Origin: JASHPR01 sp963844655
GTDB lineage: Bacteria > Actinomycetota > Actinomycetes > Streptosporangiales > Streptosporangiaceae
Direction: 5' to 3'
NCBI GenBank assembly: GCA_963844655.1
Contig: CAWJPA010000002.1
Location: 496,001-560,000 of the forward strand
Length of the DNA: 64,000 nucleotides
The translations under genes and the position numbers were made by a program. The notes under the pieces are model-generated. The model was not told where the DNA came from. It saw only the letters and a list, made by a program, of their open reading frames with translations, and made no database searches. This document shows positions 22,873 through 31,888 of the stretch, piece after piece. Position 1 is the stretch's first letter, and the number at the start of each line of letters is the position of its first letter.

Positions 22873-23445
22873 ATGACTCACCCGACCATCCCGGACCGCG
22901 TTCCGGCCGGAGCGACATCCGAAGGCGACGGGATTGTCATCGGCGACGGCCCGGTCCGGGTTGACGTCTTCATCGACTTCCTGTGCCCGTACTGCCGGCA
23001 GTTCGAGCTGTCCTCGGCGGCGGCGCTGGCCGCCCTGGTCACCGGCCGGCTGGCCAGCCTCTGCTACCACCCCATGAACTTCCTCGACCTGGCCTCCACA
23101 ACGACCTACTCGACCCGCGCGGCCGCAGCTTCGGGCTGCGCCGCGGACCAGGGCCGGTTCGCTGACTACGCGCATGAGCTCTTCATCCACCAGCCGCCCG
23201 AGGGCGGGCCCGGGCTGAGCGACGCTGAGCTGATCAGCATCGGCCGCGGCGCGGGGCTGGCCGGTGCGGATTTCGCGGCCTGCGTGTCCGCTGCGCCCTA
23301 CCTGGCCTGGCCGCCCTACGTGACCGCGCGGGCCGCCGCGGCCGGGATCGGCGCAACGCCCACCGTGCTGGTCGCGGGCGCTGAGGTGAGGGCGGAGCCG
23401 CAGGCGATCACCGCTGCCGTCGCCCGGGCCAGCCGTCAGCCCTGA
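22873..23445 (+). CDS. DsbA-like thioredoxin-fold protein
   Basis: Thioredoxin_4/DsbA-type protein of 190 residues. The active-site motif is CPYC in VDVFIDFLCPYCRQF at about residues 42-45. A helical insertion follows, and the cis-Pro loop is GATPTVLVAG. There is no evident signal peptide or membrane anchor, so it may be cytoplasmic, unlike the DUF929 pair. The ATG at 22873 follows CGGAGGGG. It lies 17 bases upstream of the next gene and may be co-transcribed with it. It probably acts as a thiol oxidoreductase or in mycothiol-linked redox; the client is unknown. Confidence 0.88.
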   Translation: MTHPTIPDRVPAGATSEGDGIVIGDGPVRVDVFIDFLCPYCRQFELSSAAALAALVTGRLASLCYHPMNFLDLASTTTYSTRAAAASGCAADQGRFADYAHELFIHQPPEGGPGLSDAELISIGRGAGLAGADFAACVSAAPYLAWPPYVTARAAAAGIGATPTVLVAGAEVRAEPQAITAAVARASRQP

Positions 23446-23461
23446 CCGGTATGGTCCGGGC

Positions 23462-24154
23462 ATGGACTCTGCCGGTTACGTAGCCCACCTGCGCCGCGAG
23501 CTTGACGCCTTCGCCGCCTGCCTGGGCGGCGACCTGTCCGCCCGGGTCGGGTACTGCGGTGACTGGACGCTCTATGACCTTGCTGACCACCTCGGCCGGC
23601 AGAACCTCTGGGCGGCGGCGGCCGTGACGGAGCAGCATGGCGACCTCGATCCACCGCCCGCGCCGCGCGATCCCGGTGCGCTGGCGACCTGGTTCCGCGG
23701 CACCTGCGACACGGAGCTCGCGGCCCTGGACACCGACCCGTCGGCCCCGGCGTGGACGATCGCCCCGCCGCCAACCGTGGGCTTCTGGCAGCGCCGCCGG
23801 TGCCTGGAGACCCTGGTGCACCGGTGGGACGCCGAACACGCGCTCGGCCGCCGCAGCCGCTTCGACCCCGAACTGGCCGGCGACGGCGTGGCTGAGGTCA
23901 TCGACACCATGGCCCCCCGCCAGGTCCGGCTCGGCCGCACCGCCGCTCCGTCGCAGGCGGTCCGGCTCACCGCGGCCGACACCGGCTCGGCCTGGACGTT
24001 CGGTCCCGGGGACCCGGTGGCCACGGTCCGCGGCGCCGCGGCCGACCTGCTGCTCCTGCTGTGGGGCCGGCGCACCGACGACGATCCCGCGCTGACCTGG
24101 TCCGGCGACCGCGACGCCGGGCGGGCCGTGCTGGGTGGCGCCCTGGTCCCCTGA
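23462..24154 (+). CDS. Maleylpyruvate isomerase family (DinB-fold) mycothiol-dependent enzyme
   Basis: Protein of 230 residues with the actinobacterial TIGR03083 layout. An N-terminal four-helix DinB-like domain holds the metal-ligand histidines in LADHLGRQNLW and LVHRWDAEHALG. The C-terminal MDMPI-type domain (from about residue 150) ends with VRGAAADLLLLLWGRR. Family members use mycothiol or act as metal-dependent isomerases or transferases. The ATG lies 16 bases after the DsbA-like gene, suggesting one transcript. The substrate cannot be read from sequence. Confidence 0.85.
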   Translation: MDSAGYVAHLRRELDAFAACLGGDLSARVGYCGDWTLYDLADHLGRQNLWAAAAVTEQHGDLDPPPAPRDPGALATWFRGTCDTELAALDTDPSAPAWTIAPPPTVGFWQRRRCLETLVHRWDAEHALGRRSRFDPELAGDGVAEVIDTMAPRQVRLGRTAAPSQAVRLTAADTGSAWTFGPGDPVATVRGAAADLLLLLWGRRTDDDPALTWSGDRDAGRAVLGGALVP

Positions 24155-24164
24155 GGACGCCTGC

Positions 24165-25130
24165 CTAGCTGCCCTGGCCCAGGCTGTGCAGGAAGTCGAT
24201 GAGCCCGGCGAAGTACGTCTGCTGGTCGTCGTACATGGCCAGGTGGCTGCCGTCCGGGCAGTGCAGGTAGCGCCCGGCGGGCAGGCGCTCGGCCATCGTC
24301 CGCATGTGGGCCGGGTCCATCGTGTCGTGCTGGGCCCCGATCACCAGGGTCGGCACCTGGATCTGGCCCAGGTCCCCGAAGCGGTCCCAGTTGACCAGGC
24401 TGGCGTCGGAGCTGATGCCCAGCTCGCTGGGACCCTGCATGGACACGTAGATCGCCGGGTTGATGTGGGCAAACCCGCGCTGCACCGGCTCGGGCCAGTC
24501 CGCCGGCGGCATGCGCAGGACGTGATGGACGTAGTGCTGCTCGGTCAGCAGCTCCATGTACCGCGGGTTGTCGGTATCACCCGCCGCCTCGAGCGACTTG
24601 ATCTCGGCCAGGGCCGCCTGGTCCATCGCGGGCATCAGCACCTCCTCGGCGTAGGCGTTGTACGCCGGGACGCTGGACATCATGTTGGAGATGACCAGGG
24701 CGCGCAGGTGCTGCTGGTGGTGCAGCGCGTACTCGATGCCGAGGATCCCGCCCCACGACTGGCCGTACAGCACGAAGTTGCTGGCGTCCAGGCCCAGGGC
24801 CTGGCGGACCTGCTCCACCTCGTCGACGAAGCGGTCGAGCTCCCACAGCGACGGGTCCTCGGGCTGGTCGCTGAAGCCCGAGCCGAGCTGGTCGTAGTAG
24901 TAGTACTCCACCCCGGCACCGGGCAGGAAGCTGTCGCAGGCCTCCAGGTACTCGTGCGTCGACCCCGGCCCGCCGTGCAGCAGCAGCACCCGCAGGTCCG
25001 GGTTGTTGCCGGTCCGCTTGACCCACACGTGCTGCTCGCCCGCTGGCGTGCTGATCGGGATCTTCCGTGACCCGCCGCTCAGTACGTCATCCCGGCCGGA
25101 AGAGTCCAGATAACTGCTGATCGGCGGCAT
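24165..25130 (-). CDS. Proline iminopeptidase-like alpha/beta hydrolase
   Basis: Alpha/beta hydrolase of 321 residues in the proline iminopeptidase family. The oxyanion segment HGGPGSTHEY, the nucleophile S125 in GQSWGG, the acid in GAQHDTMD and the His in PDGSHLAMYDD are all present. The cap domain between about residues 150 and 230 is helical. These enzymes release N-terminal proline or hydrolyse related amides and esters. No secretion signal is visible, so it is cytoplasmic. The ATG at 25130 lies opposite the AAA gene start, with about 125 bases between them for divergent promoters. The 3' end is 10 bases from the convergent DinB-family gene. Confidence 0.9.
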   Translation of the reverse strand: MPPISSYLDSSGRDDVLSGGSRKIPISTPAGEQHVWVKRTGNNPDLRVLLLHGGPGSTHEYLEACDSFLPGAGVEYYYYDQLGSGFSDQPEDPSLWELDRFVDEVEQVRQALGLDASNFVLYGQSWGGILGIEYALHHQQHLRALVISNMMSSVPAYNAYAEEVLMPAMDQAALAEIKSLEAAGDTDNPRYMELLTEQHYVHHVLRMPPADWPEPVQRGFAHINPAIYVSMQGPSELGISSDASLVNWDRFGDLGQIQVPTLVIGAQHDTMDPAHMRTMAERLPAGRYLHCPDGSHLAMYDDQQTYFAGLIDFLHSLGQGS

Positions 25131-25256
25131 ATGCCCACCCCTTCACTCCACATTGCCCATCAAAGGTGAGCAACAGACTAAACGGCGACACCAGTCACGC
25201 AAGTCCCAGGTGGGTGCTATCCCCGAAGCCGGCCGGCCCGCCGGTACTGTCAGCCC

Positions 25257-25853
25257 ATGACCGCTCCGGCAACCGCGTGGGTGGTGGCCGGCCCACCGGG
25301 CGCCGGCAAGAGCACGGTCGCGGCCCTCCTGCTGGGCGCGCTGGAGCCGGCCCCGGCGCTGCTGGACAAGGACACGATGTACGGCTCGTTCGTGGCCGCA
25401 ACGCTCGCCGCGGCCGGGCGCCCCCCGGGTGAACGGGAAGGCCCCTGGTACGACGAGCACATCAAGGTGCACGAGTACGCCGGGATGACCGCCACCGCCC
25501 GCGAGATCCGCTCGCACGGCTGCCCGGTGCTGCTGTCCGGCCCGTTCACCCGGCAGATCCACGACGGCGAGCGCTGGCGGGCCTGGACCGCCGGTCTCGG
25601 CGGCGGAACGGTGCACCTGGTCTGGGTCCGGTCGGATGCGGCCGCCCTGCGTCACCGCCTGGCCGCACGCGGGTCCGGGCGGGACACGGAGAAGCTCGCG
25701 GGCTTCGATGCGTTTGCCGCCAGCATGCGCCTCGGCTCCGTGCCTGCCGCCCCGCACACCGCGATCGACAACCGCCTCGGCGCGGCCGTGCCGCTCGAGA
25801 CCCAGGTCGCCGCGCTGGTAAAGCACGTCCGCGGTCACCCGCCGCCACCGTGA
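25257..25853 (+). CDS. Small P-loop kinase-like ATPase (AAA_33 type)
   Basis: P-loop protein of 198 residues with Walker A GPPGAGKST at residues 13-21. The pattern DKDTMYGSF after the first helix, an LSGPFTRQ strand and VRSDAAALRHRLAARGSGRD (an arginine-rich lid) match the AAA_33/zeta-toxin-like and gluconate-kinase-like small-molecule kinases. No antitoxin-like gene is adjacent, so a toxin role is not supported. It probably phosphorylates a small metabolite. It lies alone between the hydrolase and the PPOX gene. Confidence 0.8.
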   Translation: MTAPATAWVVAGPPGAGKSTVAALLLGALEPAPALLDKDTMYGSFVAATLAAAGRPPGEREGPWYDEHIKVHEYAGMTATAREIRSHGCPVLLSGPFTRQIHDGERWRAWTAGLGGGTVHLVWVRSDAAALRHRLAARGSGRDTEKLAGFDAFAASMRLGSVPAAPHTAIDNRLGAAVPLETQVAALVKHVRGHPPPP

Positions 25854-25901
25854 CGGCGTGGCATGCTCGACCCTGAGCACTATTGACACAATTGTGGGGG
25901 C

Positions 25902-26882
25902 GTGATGTCCGGTCCGGTGCGCTGGTCTGATGCGGCCGATGATGTGATCAAGGGCGACATCACCGCCGCCGTGGCGTACGTCACCCCTGCGGGCGGCGCC
26001 GCGGTGACGGCCGTGGCGCCGTGCGGCATCGGCCAGCGGGACCTGGGCACGCTCGGGTTCACCACATCGCTGGGCTTCGGCAAGAAGCTCGAGCGGATCA
26101 TCTGCAACCCGCACGTCGCGCTGGCGTATCACGCCCGTGAGCACGGGTACTCGGCCAGCCCGGCGTTCGTGCTGGCTCAGGGCATGGCCTCGGTGGAGCT
26201 CACACCGGCGCGCGACCGGCTGGAGGCGCTGACCTCCCAGGCGGAAAGGTACGTCGGGAAGGTCATGCGCGGCCCGGCGTGGGACCGGCTGCTGCGCGAG
26301 TACTACCAGGAGCGGGTCTTCGTGGACATCGCCCTGGAGCGGGTCGCCGCCTGGCCGGACCTGAGTGCCTCAGGCCCGATGGAGGTGACCGGGGCGGCCT
26401 GGCCCGGCCCGGCCGGGCCGCAGCCGCCGCCGAAGAACGGGACCGGCCCGCGGGTCGACGTGGCCAAGGCGGCGCAGCAGGTGGGAGCGCTGCCGCACCG
26501 GGTACTGGCGTACCGGGGCGCGGACGGATACCCGGTGCTGGTGCCCGTGCAGCTCGCCGGGCACGACCAGTCGGGCCTGCGGCTGGTCGCCGCGCCCGGG
26601 CTGCTGCCGCCCGGGGGTCGGCGCGCGGGCCTGCTCGCCCACGCCTACCGGCCGCAACTGGTCGGGCTGAGCACCCGGACCTTCACCGGCTGGCTCGAGG
26701 TCGGCCCGGACGGCGTCGTCTACGCCCCGCATACCGCCAAGGGGTTCGTGGCCCCGCCGCGCAAGAAGCTGCTGCTGGTGTCGAACGGGCTGATGGCGAA
26801 GTACGGCCTCTGGCAGGCCCGGCGCCAGGGCACGGCACAGCACCTCGAGCAGCTGGCCAGCGAGCGGGCCGCCCGTGAATGA
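25902..26882 (+). CDS. Pyridoxamine 5'-phosphate oxidase-like flavin/F420-binding protein
   Basis: Protein of 326 residues. The N-terminal 150 residues form a PPOX-type split barrel: VAYVTPAGGAAVTAVAPCG, GFTTSLGFGKKLERIICNPHVALAYHAREHG, then FVLAQGMASVEL. A second beta-rich half (residues 190-300) may be another split-barrel unit. Such proteins bind FMN or F420 and reduce small molecules or bind haem. The GTG at 25902 is directly followed by ATG at 25905, and either could start; GGGGG lies just upstream. It overlaps the amidase start by eight bases, so the two are likely an operon. Confidence 0.8.
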   Translation: MMSGPVRWSDAADDVIKGDITAAVAYVTPAGGAAVTAVAPCGIGQRDLGTLGFTTSLGFGKKLERIICNPHVALAYHAREHGYSASPAFVLAQGMASVELTPARDRLEALTSQAERYVGKVMRGPAWDRLLREYYQERVFVDIALERVAAWPDLSASGPMEVTGAAWPGPAGPQPPPKNGTGPRVDVAKAAQQVGALPHRVLAYRGADGYPVLVPVQLAGHDQSGLRLVAAPGLLPPGGRRAGLLAHAYRPQLVGLSTRTFTGWLEVGPDGVVYAPHTAKGFVAPPRKKLLLVSNGLMAKYGLWQARRQGTAQHLEQLASERAARE

Positions 26883-28338
26883 CCTGTGCCTATCCAGCGC
26901 CACCGACCTGGCCGGGCTGCTGCGGCGTCAGGAGGTGTCGGCCCGCGAGGTCGTCTCGGCGCACATCGCCAGGATCGAGGCCTTCGACCCGGCCATCAAC
27001 GCCATCGTCACCCGCACCTTCGACGTGGCGCTGGGCCGGGCCGCGGCCGCGGACGAGGCCATGGCCCATCACCGGCCGCTCGGCCTGCTGCACGGCCTGC
27101 CGGTGGCGCACAAGGACCTGGTCGAGACCGCCGGGGTGCGGACCACCTACGGGTCGCCGCTGTTCGCCGGGTTCGTGCCGGAGCGCGACGCGCTTGTGGT
27201 CCAGCGGATGGCGCAGGCGGGCGCGATCAGCCTGGGCAAGACCAACACGCCCGAGTTCGGCCTGGGCTCGCACACGGTCAACCCCGTCTTCGGTGCCACC
27301 CGCAACCCGTACCACCTCGGCCGCAGTGCGGGGGGCAGCAGCGGCGGCGCCGCGGCCGCGCTGGCCGCGAGGCTCATCTGCCTGGCCGACGGCAGCGACA
27401 TGGGCGGGTCGCTGCGGAACCCGGCCAGCTTCTGCAACGTGGTCGGGCTGCGGCCCAGCCCGGGCCGGGTCCCCGGCTGGCCGCTCGGCGACGTCACCGA
27501 CCAGCTCGGCGTCTCCGGGCCGATGGCGCGCTCGGTCGCCGACGTGGCGCTGCTGCTGGCCGTGCTGGCCGGCCCCGACCCCCGGGTCCCGCTGGCGCTG
27601 GATCAGCCACCGCCCGCGGTGACCGACCCGGCGCAGATCCCCGCGCTGCTCACCCGGGACCTGCGGGACATCAGGATCGCCTGGAGCCCCGATCTCGGCC
27701 TGCCGGTCGAGCCGGAGGTGCTCGAGGTGCTGGCCCCGGCCCGGCAGGTCCTGGCCGAGCTGGCCGGGAGCGTCCGCGACGCGGCACCGGACCTGTCCGG
27801 TGCGGACGAGGTGTTCCGCACGGTCCGCGCGTTCCGGCTCGCCACCTTCTACCGTGAGCTGCTGGAGCAGCACCCGGGCCAGGTCGGCGCGAACATGACC
27901 TGGAACGTCCAGCGGGGGCTCGAGCTCGCCGTGGCCGACCTGAGCCGGGCCACGGCGCTGCGCACCGCGCTGGCCGAGCGGGTCAGCGAGTTCTTCGCCG
28001 ACGTCGACGTGCTGGCCTGCCCGGTCAGCCAGGTCGCCCCGTTTGACGTCACCCTGGACTGGGTGCACGAGATCAACGGCCAGCCGCAGCAGACCTACCT
28101 GGACTGGATGGCGTCGGCCTACCTGATCTCGGCGACCGGCCTGCCCGCGGCGAGCGTGCCCGCGGGCTTCACCGGTGACGGCCGGCCGGTGGGCCTGCAG
28201 CTGGTGGGCAGGCGCCGGGCCGAATGGGACCTGCTCGCCGTGGCCCGGGCCTTCGAGGCCGCGACCGGTCACGCGGCCGTCATGCCGGCCTCGGCACCCG
28301 CGCTGACCAGCGTCCCGCCCGCCGGCCCACCCGCATAG
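26875..28338 (+). CDS. Amidase signature family hydrolase
   Basis: Amidase of 487 residues with the full Ser-Ser-Lys triad. K80 is in VAHKDLVET, the cis-Ser S155 is in GRSAGGSSGG, and the nucleophile S179 is in GSDMGGSLRNP. The 24-residue Ser-Ser spacing is canonical. The middle region (about 220-380) is variable and sets specificity, which I cannot assign. It is not obviously GatA, since no gatC or gatB neighbour is present. The GTG start overlaps the PPOX gene. The gene would hydrolyse a small amide in the cytoplasm. The 275 bases after it hold no gene and are AT-richer near 28400-28450, which probably contains the promoter of the next gene. Confidence 0.92.
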   Translation: MNDLCLSSATDLAGLLRRQEVSAREVVSAHIARIEAFDPAINAIVTRTFDVALGRAAAADEAMAHHRPLGLLHGLPVAHKDLVETAGVRTTYGSPLFAGFVPERDALVVQRMAQAGAISLGKTNTPEFGLGSHTVNPVFGATRNPYHLGRSAGGSSGGAAAALAARLICLADGSDMGGSLRNPASFCNVVGLRPSPGRVPGWPLGDVTDQLGVSGPMARSVADVALLLAVLAGPDPRVPLALDQPPPAVTDPAQIPALLTRDLRDIRIAWSPDLGLPVEPEVLEVLAPARQVLAELAGSVRDAAPDLSGADEVFRTVRAFRLATFYRELLEQHPGQVGANMTWNVQRGLELAVADLSRATALRTALAERVSEFFADVDVLACPVSQVAPFDVTLDWVHEINGQPQQTYLDWMASAYLISATGLPAASVPAGFTGDGRPVGLQLVGRRRAEWDLLAVARAFEAATGHAAVMPASAPALTSVPPAGPPA

Positions 28339-28613
28339 TGAGCCGCGCCTTTCCGCCCGCGCCGGTGACGTGCTCGCCAATTGCTACACCAGCGGCTTTA
28401 AACAGCCTATGAGATAAATTGAGCGTTATCGGCTACCGTATTGCACGGGCGTGCCTGGCCCGTTTATGAATTCCGCGCATACGGCGCCTGGCCGGCCGTG
28501 TTTCTGCCTGCCGGCCGAGGGTCGGGCCGATACCATGCGGGAAATCGAAGACCCGACCTGCTCGCGGGAGTAGTTGCCGTCATTTCCCGGGTAGCCACCA
28601 CAAGGGGAGCCTG

Positions 28614-28916
28614 ATGCCCGAAACGCTAATACTCGAGTTCACCGGCGTGGACCCGTCCGCCTACGCCGCCGTCAACGCGCAGCTCGGCATCGACCCGACC
28701 ACAGGGGCCGGCGAGTGGCCTCCCGGGCTCATCTCGCACGCCGCCGGCATGGGAGATGACGGGACCTTTGTGGTGACGGAGATCTGGGCGTCCCGGGCCG
28801 ACCAGCAGGCCTTCATGGAGTCCCGGCTCGGCCAGGCGCTGGGCGCCGGCGGCGTGACGGCCAGGCCCAGCATCCGCTGGGTGCCGCTGGTCGCCTACCA
28901 CACGCCCGGGTCGTGA
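28614..28916 (+). CDS. Small dimeric alpha/beta-barrel protein (ABM-like)
   Basis: Protein of 100 residues with a ferredoxin-like pattern: strand TLILEFTGV, helix DPSAYAAVNAQLG, strand HAAGMGDDGTFVVTEIW, helix SRADQQAFMESRLGQAL. This matches the dimeric alpha/beta barrel superfamily of small monooxygenases and binding proteins (antibiotic biosynthesis monooxygenase-like). Catalytic residues are not conserved enough to claim activity. The ATG follows AAGGGGAG. It is monocistronic and converges on the YbjQ-like gene. Confidence 0.8.
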   Translation: MPETLILEFTGVDPSAYAAVNAQLGIDPTTGAGEWPPGLISHAAGMGDDGTFVVTEIWASRADQQAFMESRLGQALGAGGVTARPSIRWVPLVAYHTPGS

Positions 28917-28938
28917 GCCCGGGCCCGGCGCCTTGCTC

Positions 28939-29229
28939 TCACCAGCCGATCGCCGTTCCGTAAGCCGCCCATCTCACCACCGTCGTCGCTTCCTCCGGTG
29001 CGGTTATTTCCGGTATAGCGACGAGGCGAACACCAACGATTGCATTAAAGCCGTTGGTATATGCCCATTCGGCGAGGGCGTCCCTGGCCAATCCAGGATG
29101 TGCGTGCCCGCGGCTGGTCAGGATATTTGAGCGGCTTATCACGTGGCCCTGCAGGCCCTGCGGAAGCGTGTCTGTCGTCGACATTGGTATAACCGGCTGA
29201 CTCAGCGGGGCTGTTGGCTGGTGAGACAT
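28939..29229 (-). CDS. YbjQ-like heavy-metal-binding-fold protein
   Basis: Protein of 96 residues. The C-terminal half (ARDALAEWAYTNGFNAIVGVRL, then TVVRWAAYGTAIGW) follows the YbjQ/UPF0145 pattern of an alpha helix leading into paired strands and a final AYGTA. The N-terminus includes LQGHVISRSNILTS. YbjQ proteins form pentamers of unknown function. The ATG at 29229 is chosen because the open frame upstream of it (to 29463) is a shadow of the spherulin-like gene; a weak CTGGGG precedes it. Base composition here is less GC-rich than in neighbours. Confidence 0.65.
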   Translation of the reverse strand: MSHQPTAPLSQPVIPMSTTDTLPQGLQGHVISRSNILTSRGHAHPGLARDALAEWAYTNGFNAIVGVRLVAIPEITAPEEATTVVRWAAYGTAIGW

Positions 29230-29255
29230 TGCCCCAGTATCGCAGATGTATTCGG

Positions 29256-30122
29256 TTATGAGCAATTGGCCTGAATAGCGGCGGCTTCTTGCCCCCAGTA
29301 GCTGGGCATGGCCGCGTAGGGATTGGGTGACCCCTGCAGGTTGGTCACATACAGGTAGCCGGCCCGGCGTTCCCGGGACAGCCTGACGGTGTAGCCCAGG
29401 TTTGACCTGGGGGTCGCGTAGACCACGTGCGCGAACTGGTCGGGCTGGTACTGGCTGACCCATCCCGGTGCCTGGTCTTGGAGATAGGAGGCGTACGAGC
29501 CCTCGAAGACCAGCACCACGTTGGCGATCGACATGAAGCTCTGTTCCGGGTAGGTCCCCGGATTCATCCAGACCACGGCGTTCGGCACGGTAGCGCGGAT
29601 GTAGCTGGCGAGCTGCCGGTAGTAGGAGAGCTTGTCCGCCGTGCCCTGGGTGAGGTCAAGGAAGATGCCGTTGACCCCGTACCAGGCCTTGTACTTCGCC
29701 ACCTCGGCCTCGACCGCCCCGATCGGCCGTCGGCCGTTGAGGGTGGAGGAATAGCCCAGGACGGTGATGCCTGCCTCCTGCGCCCGCCGCACCAGCGTCT
29801 TGAAGTGGGACAGCGGCGCGGATCCCACGCCGTTGTCGACGTTCAGGAGCATGACGCCCGGCGCGGGCCTGGTGTCAATGGCCCGGATCCAGCCGCTGCC
29901 CGAATAGAAATAGGACGGGACAAAGGCGTCCTGGCAGCCGCGCCTGGGTTGCGCGGCCGCGGGCCGCGGTGCCGCGGCGGGCCCCGACGGCCGGGCCGAG
30001 GACGCTGGCGAGCCCGCGGCTCCGCAGGCACAGGCGGCGGCCAGGGGCACCAGGACGGCGGCGGCCCGCAGCAGCACCCTGATCGTGGCCAGGCGCCGCG
30101 GCCTGCCGGCGGTCGGTGACAT
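29256..30122 (-). CDS. Spherulation-specific family 4-like secreted lipoprotein
   Basis: Exported protein of 288 residues. The N-terminus has a signal sequence with a lipobox-like AAACACG, then an Ala/Pro linker. The mature domain has the TIM-barrel-like spherulin-4 pattern: VPSYFYSGSGWI, VMLLNVDNGVG, GITVLGYSST, VEAEVAKYKAWYGVNGIFLDL and NAVVWMNPGTYPEQ. Acidic residues in GIFLDLT and NVVLVFEGSY could be catalytic if it is a glycan hydrolase, as related fungal proteins are suspected to be. The ATG at 30122 follows GGAGAGAG; the frame runs up to 30200 without such a site. It probably acts at the cell surface. Confidence 0.85.
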   Translation of the reverse strand: MSPTAGRPRRLATIRVLLRAAAVLVPLAAACACGAAGSPASSARPSGPAAAPRPAAAQPRRGCQDAFVPSYFYSGSGWIRAIDTRPAPGVMLLNVDNGVGSAPLSHFKTLVRRAQEAGITVLGYSSTLNGRRPIGAVEAEVAKYKAWYGVNGIFLDLTQGTADKLSYYRQLASYIRATVPNAVVWMNPGTYPEQSFMSIANVVLVFEGSYASYLQDQAPGWVSQYQPDQFAHVVYATPRSNLGYTVRLSRERRAGYLYVTNLQGSPNPYAAMPSYWGQEAAAIQANCS

Positions 30123-30363
30123 GCTTGCTCTCTCCGATGGGGGCCGGGCCGGACGCGACGCTGCAGGCACAACCTCCATCGGCGAATCATTGCCGATCAT
30201 GACCCCGTTATGTGGGCCGAATAGCGCGATCCGCCGATATGCGGCTTATGCCGAGTCGCGCCGGGCTGACGCGTCTCATTGACGCCTCCACGCCCTGCCT
30301 GACACGCTTCGTACTGATCACCGCTGCACAGACCATGACCTCGCGCGATACGGGAGGCAGCTC

Positions 30364-31851
30364 ATGCCGGGCATCGAGTCGACCGCGGCCAGCGGAGGGC
30401 CCACGTCGGCGGGCAACGGCACCGCGCCTGAACCCGGTCAGGCCACCACGCAGGCAACGGTGGCCCCCGTCACCCTGGGCGCGCAGCAGCGGGCCGAACG
30501 GGTCCGCGAGGCTGGGCCGGTGGCCAGGCGGCTCACCGCGGCCGGGGTCGCGATGGTGGCGCTGTGCTGGGTCGACAACACGGGCGTCGCCCGGGCCAAG
30601 ACCATCCCGCTGGGGCGCCTGGAGCGGGCGGCGGGCTGGGGCATCGGGATGTCGCCGGTGTTCGATGTCTTCCTCATCAACGACGACATCACCACGAGCA
30701 AGCACATCGGCGGGCCCGGCGGCGACCTGCGCTTGGTCCCCGACCTGGAGCGGATCGCCATACTCGACGGGCAGCCCGGCTGGGCCTGGGCGCCTGTGGA
30801 CCGCTACACCCAGGACGGGCGGGTCTACGCCTCCTGCCAGCGCTCGTTCGCCCGCCGTATGGTCGAGGAAGCCCGCGACCTGGGCCTGGAATTCCGCATG
30901 AGCTTCGAGGTGGAGTGGGCGCTCGGCACCGACGACGACGGGCGCTTCATCCCCGCGTGCACCGGCCCGGCCTACGGCATGACCCGGGTCATCGAGCTGT
31001 CCGATTACAGCCGCGAGGCAGTCGAGGCGCTCGAGCGCGAGGGAGTCGTCGTCGAGCAGTTCCACCCGGAGTACGCCGCAGGCCAGCTCGAGATCTCCGT
31101 GGCCACCTCCGACCCCGTGGGCGCGGCCGATGACAGCATGCTCCTCCGGCAGACGATCCAGGCGGTGTCGGCGCGCCACGGCTTCCAGGCGTCGTTCGCG
31201 CCGTCGGTGGTGCCCGGCACGGTCGGCAACGGCGGTCACGTCCACCTGAGCCTCTGGCGGGACGGCCAGAACCTGCTCGCGGGCGGGCCCGGGCCGCACG
31301 GCCTCAGCCCCGACGCCGAGGCCTTCATCGCCGGCATCCTCGGCGAGTTGCCCGCGCTGTGCGCGGTCGGCGCGCCCAGTGTGGCCAGCTATCTGCGCCT
31401 GGTGCCGTCGCACTGGGCCGGGGTCTTCCAGTGCTGGGGCCTGGAGAACCGGGAAGCGGCGCTCCGCCTGGTGACCGGCTCGTCCGGGGAACAGGACGCC
31501 AGGGCCAACATCGAGGTCAAGTGCTTCGACCTGGCGGCCAACCCCTATCTGGTGGTCGGCTCGCTGATCGCCGCCGGGCTCGCGGGGCTCCGCGACGGCG
31601 CCTCGCTCCCGGCTGAGATGGAAGGGGACCCGATCGGCCTGGGCGCCGACGAGCTCGCCCGCCGCGGCATCCGCAGGCTCCCCCAGTCGCTGTCCGAAGC
31701 GGCCGACCGCCTGGAGGGCAGCACGGTGCTGCGCCGCGCGATGGGCGATCCCATGTTCGAGGCGTTCCTCGCCGTGCGCCGCGGCGAGGTCGCCCTGTTC
31801 GCCGACACAGACCCGGACGAGATCGCCGCGCAGACCCGCTGGCGCTGGTGA
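30364..31851 (+). CDS. Glutamine synthetase-like enzyme (FluG C-terminal/GlnA-like group)
   Basis: Glutamine synthetase-family ligase of 495 residues. Characteristic segments are SFEVEWALG (metal Glu), EQFHPEYAAGQLEIS, GNGGHVHLSLW, SYLRLVPSHWAGVFQCWGLENREAALR and NIEVKCFDLAANPYLVVG. It lacks the features of the housekeeping GlnA; the long Thr/Gly-rich start and the GENR-to-LENR change suggest a gamma-glutamyl-polyamine or related synthetase. The ATG at 30364 follows GGGAGGCAGCTC. It is 37 bases from a FluG-like amidohydrolase, and together they match the two domains of fungal FluG. ATP-dependent glutamylation of an amine is the family reaction; the acceptor is unknown. Confidence 0.9.
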   Translation: MPGIESTAASGGPTSAGNGTAPEPGQATTQATVAPVTLGAQQRAERVREAGPVARRLTAAGVAMVALCWVDNTGVARAKTIPLGRLERAAGWGIGMSPVFDVFLINDDITTSKHIGGPGGDLRLVPDLERIAILDGQPGWAWAPVDRYTQDGRVYASCQRSFARRMVEEARDLGLEFRMSFEVEWALGTDDDGRFIPACTGPAYGMTRVIELSDYSREAVEALEREGVVVEQFHPEYAAGQLEISVATSDPVGAADDSMLLRQTIQAVSARHGFQASFAPSVVPGTVGNGGHVHLSLWRDGQNLLAGGPGPHGLSPDAEAFIAGILGELPALCAVGAPSVASYLRLVPSHWAGVFQCWGLENREAALRLVTGSSGEQDARANIEVKCFDLAANPYLVVGSLIAAGLAGLRDGASLPAEMEGDPIGLGADELARRGIRRLPQSLSEAADRLEGSTVLRRAMGDPMFEAFLAVRRGEVALFADTDPDEIAAQTRWRW

Positions 31852-31888
31852 CGAGCTGAATGGACACGCACGTCAGATGGGAGAGGCC

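Noticed and set aside
25257..25853. Zeta-toxin of a toxin-antitoxin pair
   Set aside because: No antitoxin-sized gene is adjacent and the sequence fits a general small-molecule kinase as well.
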